A DNA stretch of 18,113 bases, taken from assembly GCA_020634555.1 (NCBI GenBank), contig JACKBK010000051.1, forward strand, positions 1-18,113. Reading direction: 5' to 3'. Below, piece after piece: positions 9,701-14,500 of this stretch (position 1 is its first letter; every line of letters begins with the position of its first letter). The position numbers and the translations under genes are program-made. Under the pieces are notes generated by a model. The model worked only from the letters and a program-made list of their open reading frames with translations, had not been told where the DNA came from and did not search any database. Source of the stretch: Caldilineae bacterium. GTDB taxonomy: Bacteria; Chloroflexota; Anaerolineae; JAAEKA01.

Positions 9701-11239
9701 GTCGAACAGCTCGCGGCGGTAGGTCTCGCTGGCGCCGCCCGGCGCGGTGACGGTGATGTCCAGCCACTCGGCGACGACGAAGTCCTTGGCAAAGGGGAAA
9801 CTGCTGATCAGCTCGCCGAAGGAGGTGCCCTCGACCAGTTGCTCGCTCTCACCGACCACGAAATAGGGGGTGTAGGTGTGCTCCACCGACGTGTAGATCA
9901 GCCCGCCCGGACTGCTGGTGTCGACCAGGTGCGAGAAGATCACCGGCTCGCCCACCAGCTCGACGGTGTTGTAGGTGGCTGACAGCGGCGACGGCGGCGT
10001 GTGGAGGTTGGTGCCGCCGACCGGGAACTCGCTGTACTTTTCCAGCGCCAGGTCAAAGGAGACCTTGTGGCGCAGGCTGTCGGGCAGCTCGGCAAGCTGG
10101 CCGCCGCTGGGTGCGCCGAAGACATCGCCGGGCTGGGCAGTGGGGAACGACGGATCCAGGGCCGTCCAGCCGCTGCCGGGGAGATATGCCTCGACCCAGG
10201 CGTGCTGCTGCGCCTCGTCGAGGAGCGCCGGGTCGTTGACCGGATCGGCCACCGGTGTGCCCGCGGGCACATGGCCGCCGGTAGCGGGCAGCCCGTCGAA
10301 CATGCTGGCCAGCAGGGTCTGGGCGTCGGGCTGGCTCAAGGTTCCCAGCCGGTATGCGGCCGGGATGCCGCTGGCACGCAGGAGAGCCACCAGCAGGCTG
10401 GCCTGATCGACGCCGTTGCCGGCCTCGCTCCACAGCGCGCCGCGCGCGCCGCGCAGGCTGCCGACGTAGGCTTCGTAGCCCAGCCCGCGCACGTATTCGA
10501 ACGCGGCCACAGGATCGCCGGCCAGCGCGCCTGCCTGGCGCAGCACGTAGCGGTCGCCGCAGTTGGCGTCCACCGTGCAGACCAGCCACTGGGCAAAGCC
10601 GCTGGGCGCCAGGGAAATCGGGCTGGCGGCCGCGGAGACGGGGCGACCTTGCCAGTTGCCGAAGGCTTGCAGGCCCGTATCCAGGTCGGCAAAATTCGCC
10701 AATGCGCCGGGGGCACTGAGGTGCAGCACGGCCTGCGCGGTTCCCAGCGGCGGCACGTCGCCCAGGTTGACCACGAAGCGGTCACCGTCCTCCTCAGCCG
10801 CCGGGGTAGCATCCAGCAGGTTGACCGAGGGAAGGGCCAACTCATCGCTGAGGATCACGTCGCGCAGGGTGTTGGGGTCGGCGGCGAAGTCCACCGAGCG
10901 CATGGCAGCCACCGTATCGGTGATGTTCTGGCCAGTGCTGAGGGGCGGCGCGACCACCGGCCCCAGGTTGTTGCGGACGGTGACGGTGACCACCAGCCCA
11001 GCGGCGGCTGTGGCCGGATCGAAGGTCGATTGTTGCAAGGAGACTGACAGGGGTGTCGCCAGCGGATCGATGGCGCTGGCAGAGGTTGCGTTGGTCCGAG
11101 ACCCGGCAGCCACGACCGTGCTGGTCTGCGGTTGATCGGGTGGTAAGGCGGTCGCCTCGGCGGGAAAGAACGTCGAAGTGGCTGCCAATGCCAGCGCGAG
11201 CGCCGCATTGACCAGGGGCATGGCTTTTCGGAACCTCAT
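1..11239 (-). CDS. Giant secreted modular surface protein (gene A): Cys-less transglutaminase-like domain, beta-sandwich array, FG-GAP propeller, NEW3 domains; 3' end outside window
   Basis: I read this frame codon by codon from ATG 11239 to base 2 and found no TAA, TAG or TGA, so at least 3,746 residues are encoded and the stop lies outside the window. The start is supported by AAGGAG seven bases upstream and an immediate signal peptide. Approximate residue order: signal peptide 1-29; unassigned beta-rich region with a CTVDANC motif to 227; transglutaminase fold 227-365, with His346 and Asp362 present but Gly276 at the cysteine position; unassigned region to 813; Gly-rich hydrophobic segment 814-843; Ser/Thr/Gly/Ala-rich repeats 850-1250; NEW3-like domains 1250-1480; Ala-rich four-Cys insert 1485-1600; another NEW3-like domain to 1710; linker; four double-sandwich units 1914-2970; FG-GAP propeller 2987-3400; NEW3 domains 3494-3746 and on. 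The likely role is extracellular adhesion or polymer binding (inference). It lies 264 bp downstream of paralogous gene B on the same strand. A C-terminal dockerin is expected but not seen. Confidence 0.95.
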   Translation of the reverse strand, partial: MRFRKAMPLVNAALALALAATSTFFPAEATALPPDQPQTSTVVAAGSRTNATSASAIDPLATPLSVSLQQSTFDPATAAAGLVVTVTVRNNLGPVVAPPLSTGQNITDTVAAMRSVDFAADPNTLRDVILSDELALPSVNLLDATPAAEEDGDRFVVNLGDVPPLGTAQAVLHLSAPGALANFADLDTGLQAFGNWQGRPVSAAASPISLAPSGFAQWLVCTVDANCGDRYVLRQAGALAGDPVAAFEYVRGLGYEAYVGSLRGARGALWSEAGNGVDQASLLVALLRASGIPAAYRLGTLSQPDAQTLLASMFDGLPATGGHVPAGTPVADPVNDPALLDEAQQHAWVEAYLPGSGWTALDPSFPTAQPGDVFGAPSGGQLAELPDSLRHKVSFDLALEKYSEFPVGGTNLHTPPSPLSATYNTVELVGEPVIFSHLVDTSSPGGLIYTSVEHTYTPYFVVGESEQLVEGTSFGELISSFPFAKDFVVAEWLDITVTAPGGASETYRRELFDDIGYDARTGGGLVGDIGRDETARVSTLSSWATMVATSRLPAYAIDDTYQSMVTLGLDVGDAWDAVSGLEDSNAPGPEVTAASQQAVIAFGKAARLGQKLHLYKFLRASDMGLDYLTSSLRTRSYAATPRVFTLGWERNEAEETDAMSFDLGRNRMRALGYPGQTDAGVQAFNYARGMLDLSLEHGVLDEVSPAPVTSVIAVLDQAELDSVPVSRYTVGTLDELNALPISAQAKARISTALTENPDLNVLVPEAMVTLPGADAPTIGWLLLSHDTMEMIDVMENGLHMAVSYAVLSKFAQKVGSLVGGFGAGFIATTMGFWGSFFGAVPFGPDDIGSVVSQAKQVAAEKGKEAEKVCKGKVDKKWCKAGVTAGTAAGNAALAKADPPLPEMQINLPFDVTYPTTSASAVVNQTANLTGNTVAVNVTTPLVGVHRSTSETWASNAQNNFEFDNLWVVNAQVFQGATLLGSGTVTAAPANSGSPAVATTDGSPIDVAATAAGSLSLHGPVSAQLAAGSNRDSYTADLSSVASFELILRGAVVSVGGNDYTGDLRLVTSDAVSLIGSGHTAAPSFAGSVATTTGSGGYTIADASGTVTVGGTPVLASSGFALGDAAGSASVTGSAGTDDAFVFSGTADFYRLGLSSIASSTAAGGSVSFSASVGANVSDAYTMTVYAPTGWDVSIDTSGNVNVQSPIDAAAGAHEIVVFAQPSDAPDLAVSAVHVVTVSPVDGVQLNVFVDPTYTVPWGDEVAGVYDLAVNDGRMQLTGASFAVDLTNASSVDRTYDVTVSGLPAGWSILGSTPGATSLAVPLKAGQKVQLGLHILPTVATLPAIGTNYPFTVVATAQDNGAVTASDSDSWSVPSVPFPFVQVSPAEQYLEENTAGTFDVTLTNVGNAPGSFDLLAEAPAAGWTVSSPASPVALNPGQSATQTLNFAVTTGQRNVDYPFAVSSPAPTIAYTPTTAMLVYLAGPLSAPVYDAGANVLACTEDSALAAAFSSLAGAASELEASCDGGTCSSALRDSTVAAANTLVTLVNVAWPTVDTAAVEADAAALGSASGNAAISAALADLSDSAAALGVAVCQSAQHQPAARFTPSIDAVLLGDSAVYTLTVTNKGSVATSYAVTTTLPAGPDYDSLSLNPGESQPLVYNVTTAALGFEVLHAQVAATDPDVVGDVSAEASAGLNVVNQFVQITAVEADPPFVETGVSSTAISIDVANVANLRREVTARTTIANSSGATAYTDDQPLTILPGSPQSYALQTVDTSGWNSGVYTVEVELLDASLALVPDGYGVTPFGVGQALGASHSVNPLVVAPGDVSVTTVITTEILVDTIVPTNITAAPLWQPTGIRNNGSQPTVAETAALEETVEPADVILASTDPVTDDLSSDVENLPSAAHAPLAPAGYTRTESSDPAVTYTGSWNTTGVLTPSSGGNAQRSTATGSTASFPFTGTWVNVGFVTTDDSGAVELFIDGSSQGIVDLYSNENGNLDVIFDGLSNSAHTISLTTLSAVNPNATNERVYLDFFDTWDGTPIPNGSLEQDSGDFLYSNNWNTTINGGAVASGGTYARSGDGTAWLPFEADSISVDVYKYNGAGPAEFFVDGQHLARIDLFSVDPVTETISFTGFGSGLHLLTLRQHQDLITVDRVTTPATTPAYSPPVQTGIMRIEEFDPAIRYDGLPFTSTVSNWNYDPEGTASRSDTAYNGNTAGATVSYEFTGDWVSLGLIGTDRGGQVDVTIDGLLQETIDTYRRANEPIGATYNGLGAGPHTITLTVLPTTNPLSGQKRLYFDYFETWDGAAEPAGVFEADFQDIDRLRYSSGWSLINEPNAASGSYVRSNSGSVWFHFTGDSVTYEAFAYNGGDLAQVWLDGNYVTSIDLESPVDVIRTLTLDSLGAGPHVMLIRAPRGVATVDRFHAPAIEPATDLACGPYCRYEDEHPDLRYNGLPLNQAASTFFPTANNLASSGYVLETRTAGNTVELAFDGAAVAVGLHAYERGGLVDITIDGGLVETVDTYSPDPFNLTRFYPLPATGSHTINVTLTGAQNPFALNARLQLDFIDVWDGTALPGGTQEIETAAYVNANWGELSDPVASGGTYRRSQPPVSYQHKTGTAWIPFEGDSVQFDAIAREFDDPYARVFVDGVEQPSINLWNGEAEVRPFAFDGFGPGAHLLQITGERAIIALDTVTTPATQPAHTNPSPAGLTRYEEDAFTYDGYGWDKRPTGWVRVTDTSNAILVSGYSAYEMVRTNQAGRSASLTFSGSWANLGLLQYSSGGTAEIYLDDVLTRTISLNGSETITETQFALPPGSHTISVSVVGDGQVVLDFLDVYDDTPVADGLIDAWLGDPQANTRIHYSNSFSGILNPDAIGDRYMNAGAALWYTFVGDSFTFYGFGNNNTSNLDVFIDNQFVGTVNLFYGFTSSPLAFHFNGLSDGPHSVRIERGGNIRADAFASPATNTPYLPIVEWNGPEASGNALSCGICSGFTAGDINGDGIVELVFGSATSGGNKLFVYRGDGGDTGDGDAVIWSDAYSSGDIGTPALGDLDPAYAGTEIVALSNNSLRVYHADGTLWWEDTSIKMYDYIGAPALGNLDADPEPEIVVNAKEDLIVLDADGTELWSVTMATPVGIPLLADMTGDGVLDIVVSEYGKSSFPTKPAYVYLYDFNLGTPSLIWTHTLITDQDGLFGSMAVADVDGQLPGGDPDPEIAVSSNGNLTTLNDDGSVLWTTPLDPGEPGGVSIADIDGDGEIEIITGMRYEFEPGRFGKLYAVNADGSLLWSVNAEDSTSANSAAVLDLNGDGIYEIAWNGLQQGFNIFNGLDGSVLFNDLSIYTRSGTDYPIIADVDGDDSAEIVIATQVDGVVVLGFDGLWGQARSLWNQHAYHITNVNDDLTIPATELDSWAIHNTYKTQFPGEVVLPIFGVNISHTVGMDGLSVTGFDVPPNLSADPTYAWDFVQTVSSPVVVRTLDLALTGMAPGEARLVAAGTTISYTLGSGQNTLHLPPLWVAAPHIVALAPETQTGYAGSNASFGVVLSNPAAAGDTYTLAVNGLPAGWSVSLPASVAIGPGATVTETLLIQLPQDALGDYPLTIVVENSAGGTDQASGVLQVSDALDVAITPPAQESRQGVEVEYTVTITNHTPAGETVALAVTGLDDHDVTLVPSLAVPANGSATTTLAVTPQAGPRAFGFSVTGTAGNGAAESAQAVLDVVGLRTVAVAIDPASVAGGPGSPAQFTVTVTNTGT
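1040..2281 (-). other. FG-GAP/VCBS calcium-loop beta-propeller of gene A
   Basis: Eight successive motifs occur at roughly 50-residue spacing: DINGDGIVEL, DLDPAYAGTEI, NLDADPEPEI, DMTGDGVLDI, DVDGQLPGGDPDPEI, DIDGDGEIEI, DLNGDGIYEI and DVDGDDSAEI. Strands such as LFVYRGDG or LYAVNADGSLLW separate them. This is the integrin-like propeller pattern with DxDxDG calcium loops. It is followed by the conserved segment HITNVNDDL. The same propeller, blade for blade, occurs in gene B. Confidence 0.85.
2330..5500 (-). repeat. Four tandem double beta-sandwich units in gene A
   Basis: Unit starts are marked by the Arg of an R-x-E signature at 5494, 4720, 3922 and 3109, and the next domain is anchored by Trp at 2329. 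Units are therefore 258, 266, 271 and 260 aa. Each holds two related halves. The first has G-x-WV-x-x-G, then [IL]DG, a D-x-Y turn, G-x-HTI and an LDFxDxWDG end. The second has an ASGxY strand, W-x-x-F-x-[GA]DS, a DG loop, and GLGAGPH or GFGSGLH. This resembles galactose-binding-like, CBM-type jelly rolls. The exact family cannot be named by eye. The repeats are diverged at the DNA level. Confidence 0.8.
6440..6787 (-). other. Ala-rich helical insert with four cysteines (gene A residues about 1485-1600)
   Basis: The beta-rich pattern gives way to about 115 residues dominated by Ala, Ser, Leu, Val and Asp with helical spacing (for example AAAFSSLAGAASELEA and AAISAALADLSDSAAALG). Four cysteines, C1497, C1521, C1526 and C1592, are the only ones in this region and could form two disulfides. 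I do not recognise the family. It lies between NEW3-like domains, and no equivalent exists in the visible part of gene B. Confidence 0.6.
6800..7490 (-). other. NEW3-like Ig-type domains, N-terminal set (gene A residues about 1250-1480)
   Basis: Two beta-sandwich repeats carry the usual NEW3/COG1470 landmarks: a V-x-L-T-N strand (FAVDLTNASSVDRTYDVTV; FDVTLTNVGNAPGSFDLLA), a G-LPAGW or AAGW turn, and an L-x-PGQS or LKAGQK strand. Such domains usually act as spacers or binding units in exported proteins. A further copy follows the Ala-rich insert at about 6445-6130. Confidence 0.75.
8711..8800 (-). other. Internal Gly-rich hydrophobic segment (gene A residues 814-843)
   Basis: About 30 residues rich in Gly, Phe, Ala and Val (for example VGGFGAGFIATTMGFWG) contain no charged residue. 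They are followed by a DD pair, then a Lys-rich stretch with two cysteines (KVCKGKVDKKWCKAG). The segment could be a membrane-spanning or membrane-inserting helix, or a buried glycine-zipper hairpin. The protein on both sides looks extracellular and is mainly beta-rich. Confidence 0.5.
10145..10561 (-). other. Transglutaminase-like domain lacking the catalytic cysteine (gene A residues about 227-365)
   Basis: The motif GNGVDQASLLVALLRASGIP is the typical helix of the transglutaminase/protease core, but the place of the family's nucleophilic cysteine (G-x-C-x-D-x-A) holds Gly276. The other two triad members are present: His346 in QQHAWVEAYLPGSGW and Asp362 in LDPSF. Many long bacterial transglutaminase-like proteins carry this DQA variant as I recall them, so the substitution may be ancestral rather than a recent loss. 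Cross-linking by the usual Cys mechanism seems unlikely; a binding or structural role is the more natural reading. Confidence 0.8.
11153..11239 (-). other. Sec signal peptide of gene A
   Basis: The protein opens with MRFRKAMPLVNAALALAL, a basic n-region (R2, R4, K5) followed by an Ala/Leu core. The sequence then runs to AEA at residues 27-29, a plausible signal peptidase I site. There is no lipobox cysteine. A second in-frame ATG at 11221 (Met7) would weaken the basic n-region and lies farther from the Shine-Dalgarno, so 11239 is preferred. The product is therefore expected to be exported. Confidence 0.85.
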
Positions 11240-11246
11240 CCGGTAT

Positions 11247-11252
11247 CTCCTT
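11247..11252 (-). promoter_or_regulatory. Ribosome binding site of gene A
   Basis: AAGGAG on the minus strand, seven bases before the ATG at 11239, is a near-ideal Shine-Dalgarno. It fixes this ATG over the in-frame ATG at 11221. Confidence 0.9.
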
Positions 11253-11422
11253 GGGCAGGTATCAAATTTGGGTGGTTTGGCAAGCGGCAAAACAAGCCAT
11301 GCGTTGGCAGTGGCTCAAGGCTCACCCGAACCGTGTATCTCAGTTTGGCTGGCGCGGTGGATGCGCCGTTCTTGGGTTTTGTTGGTCGTTGTGTCGGCAC
11401 TGCGGCGTAGGCCTTCATCGTG

Positions 11423-11450
11423 TTCCGGCCGGTCTCCTGACCGGCCAGAA
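11423..11450 (-). terminator. Second hairpin after gene B, possible tandem terminator or mRNA-end structure
   Basis: GGCCGGT (11427-11433) and ACCGGCC (11440-11446) pair around a 6-base loop. After one C:A mismatch the stem extends by TTC/GAA (11423-11425 with 11448-11450). No T-run follows on either strand. It lies 13 bases downstream of the first hairpin in gene B's direction. Confidence 0.4.
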
Positions 11451-11463
11451 CCACATTGCCACA

Positions 11464-11496
11464 CGGTGCCCGGTACAGGGGACGTACCGGGCACCG
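11464..11496 (-). terminator. Perfect 13-bp GC-rich hairpin after gene B, candidate terminator
   Basis: The arms cggtgcccggtac (11464-11476) and gtaccgggcaccg (11484-11496) pair perfectly around a 7-base loop, beginning 7 bases after gene B's stop. On the minus strand no U-tract follows (TGTGGCAATG), so it is not a canonical intrinsic terminator. It may stabilise the 3' end of the mRNA or act with the second hairpin. Confidence 0.5.
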
Positions 11497-11503
11497 ATAC
11501 ATG

Positions 11504-14500
11504 CTACTGGCCGAACGCGCCGGCTGCGGTCTGGATATCCAGGATGTCGATCACGCCGTTGCAGTTCAGGTCGTACAGCGCCGAGTAGTTGCCGAGATCG
11601 AAGGCGTCCCAGCGCTCCGCGACCGCGGTGATGTCCAGCACGGTCACCTCGCCGTCGCCGTTGACATCCGGGTTGCCGGGACAGGTGATGACCAGCGTGC
11701 CGTTGGCTGTGTCGCTGGCCGCGCTGCTGGTCGAGCTGGCCGTGCCGGTGAACGGGTACGTGCCCACGTCCTCGGCCTCCAGCGTCACCAGCACGGCCAC
11801 CGACGAGTGGGCCGGGATGCTGTACGCGTCGAGCTGCGGTATCGCGGTCAGACCCGCGCCGGACACGTCGAAGGCGTAGGTCGTGGCGATGTTGCCGGTG
11901 TTGGTGACCAGCAGCGTGAACGTGGCCGACAGGCTGCTCACGGTCTGGCTGACCGGCTGCCACGCTGCGCTGACCGCCTCGTAGCTGTCGAAGGTGACGG
12001 TGGCATCGTCCTCGCCACGGATGCGGCTGTCGCCCGTCGAGACGGCCGTCACGGTGAAGTTGCTCGCTCCGGCGTGGACGAAGGGCAGCGGCCCGCTACT
12101 CAGCGCCACCACCTGGCTCTGTCCTGGGTTCAGCGACACGCTGGAGGGTGTCAGCGTCGCCGAGCCGGCCAGCAGGCCGCTGACCGCCAGATCGTAGCTG
12201 TCCGGCACCGAGCCGCGGTTGGTGATGGTGACACTCCACGAACCGCTGGCTTGCGGCGACAGGCTGGTGGTCTGCGGCGAGACTGCGGCGGTGACGCCGC
12301 GGGTCTGCACGTCCACATCGGCCGTGTCGCTGCCGGTGACGCCCGGCAGCGCGGTCGATTCGGCGCTGACCGTGAACGGAACCGTCCCGGCGGAAGCGCC
12401 CAGCGGCGGCGTTATGGTCAGCAGCAGCTCGGCCGAGTTGAAGGCCAGCGGCCGCAGATCCACGCTGCTCACCGGGGCGCCGTTGCGGGTCAACTCATAG
12501 CTCCAGCCGCCCGGCAGCGCCACATCCAGCAGGAAGGTGTCGCTCAGCGTGCCGGTATTGGTGACGGTGACGGTGAACTGGGCAGGCGAGCCGGGACCGC
12601 CAGCCACGCTGGCCGGATCGATGGCCACAGCCACCGTGCGCAGGCCGACCACGTCCAGCACCGCCTGCGCACTGTCGGCCGCGCCGTTGCCGGCGGTGCC
12701 GGTCACCGAGAAGCCAAAGGCACGCGGGCCGGCCTGCGGAGTTACCGCGAGGGTCGTCGTCGCCGATCCGTTGGCGGGGACAGCCAGAGACGGCACGAGA
12801 GTGACATCGTGGTCGTCCAGCCCGGTCACCGCCAGCACCACGGTCTCGCCGCCCGGCGTGTGGTTGGTGATGGTGACGGTGTACTCCACTTCCACACCCT
12901 GCCTGCTTTCCAGCGTCGCAGGCGTGAGCGCGACGTCCAGCGCGTCGCTGACCTGCAAGACGCCGCTGGCCTGGTCCACGCCGCCGCCGCCGTTCTCGAC
13001 CACCACCGTCAGCGGGTAGTCGCCCAGCGCGTCCTGCGGCAACTGGATCAGCAGCGTCTCGGTCATGACAACGCCTGGCCCAATGGCCACGCTTGCCGGC
13101 AGGCTGACGCTCCACCCGGCCGGCAAGCCGTTGACTGCCAGCGTGTAGGTGTCGCCCGCCGCGGCGGGATTGCTCAGCACCACGCCGAAGCTGGCTGAGC
13201 TGCCGGCGTAGCCGGTCTGCGTCTCCGGCGCCAGCGCCACGATGTGCGGCGCGGCGACCCACAGCGGCGGCAGGTGCAGCGTGTTCTGGCCGCTGCCCAG
13301 TGTGTAGGCGATCTCGGTGCCCTGCGCCACCATCCTCGCCTCGCCCGGCTGCATGGCCGTTAGCAGGCTGTCGAAGGTGCGGGTCAGCACCGTCTCGGCG
13401 GCGGTCTGCACGAAGTCCCAGCGGTAATCCGGGTCGCCGGACATCGTGGGGGGGATGTTGAAGGTGCCCGTCAACACGGTCACGTTGTTGATGCCGACCG
13501 TGTGGGTCAGGTCGATGCCGAAGACCGGCAGCGGCTGCGGCTCGCTGGTCTGGGTGCGGTAGGTGTTGTGGACCTCCCAACTGTTGGCTTCGGCAGTCGG
13601 GATGCTCAGGTCGTCGTTGACGTTGGTGATGTGGTAGGTCTGCTGGTTCCACAGCGGCCGCGAGTTGGTCCACGCGCCGCCCATACCGAAGACACGCGGG
13701 CCACTCAGGCTGGCAGCTACGATCTCGGCCTGCCCGTCGTTGTCGGCGTCGATGATGATCGGATGGTCGGAGCCGGTGATGGAGTAGACCGCCGGCTCGT
13801 AGAAGACCACGTCGCCGGTCGCGCCGTCGTAGATGGTGAAGCCCTGCTCGCGGCCGGTCCACGCTACCTCGTAGATGCCGTCGCCGTTCAGGTCCAGCAC
13901 CGAGGCTGAATTGGCCGACGTGCTGTCCTCGGCGATCGCGTCCCACAGCAGCGTGCCGTCGGCGTTGAGCGCGTAGAGCTTGCCGGTGTGGCCGGTCTCA
14001 TACTCGTATTTCATGCCGGTGACGATCTCCACCTCGCCGTCGCCGTCGATGTCGGCGATGCTGACGCCGCCCGGGTTGCCCGGCTCCAGCGGCGTGTTCC
14101 AGACCACCGACCCATCGGCGTCCAGCACGGTCACGTTGCCGTTGTGGCTGATCACGATCTCGGGACCGGGATCGCCGCCCGGCTGCTGGCCGTCGATGTC
14201 GCCCACCGCGTGGGATCCCAGCAAGCCGTTCAGCCCGTTGGTGCGGATGGCCGGCGTGATGGGCACCGACCAGACCAGTGACGGCGTCCCCAGGTTGAAG
14301 TCGTACAGGCGCAGGTCGGTGGGCCGGCCGGCAGCGCCGTCGCCGTAGTCGGCGGCGATGATGTCCAGCAACCCGTCGCCGGTCATGTCGGCCAGCAGCG
14401 GCGGCACCACGTAGTCCGTAAAGGTCGTGGACCACAGCAACGTGCCGTCGCCGTCCAGCACGGCCAGGGTCTTGTCGGCGTTGGTGACGATCTCAGGCTC

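Larger units (their letters stand above)
11240..11503. other. Intergenic region between gene B and gene A
   Basis: This is the only non-coding stretch in the window (264 bp). On the minus strand it carries two hairpins next to gene B's stop, then about 170 bases with several short weak stems (for example GGCGC-7 nt-GCGCC), then gene A's Shine-Dalgarno. No convincing -35/-10 pair or recognisable riboswitch was found, so it is open whether gene A has its own promoter or is read through from gene B. Confidence 0.7.

Noticed and set aside
7601..9982. Very long open frames on the plus strand (up to about 790 codons here; others at 263-2344, 2417-3883, 4181-5554, 10001-11047, 11456-13198, 14591-16204 and 16214-17440)
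   Set aside because: All are exactly in codon register with the minus-strand genes. They stay open because the genes seldom use TTA, CTA or TCA, the codons whose complements are stops. Their translations are low-complexity, Arg/Val/Asp/Ala-rich, with no domain pattern, while the minus frame shows clear domains throughout.
11255..11270. TGATAC on the minus strand as a -10 box for gene A
   Set aside because: It lies only 19 bases before the ATG, so transcription would start on top of the Shine-Dalgarno. The best upstream -35-like hexamers are at the wrong spacing (13 or 20 bases).
11240..11420. A riboswitch such as a c-di-GMP (GEMM) aptamer in the leader of gene A
   Set aside because: A few short stems and an AAACC string are present, but the conserved aptamer core could not be matched.
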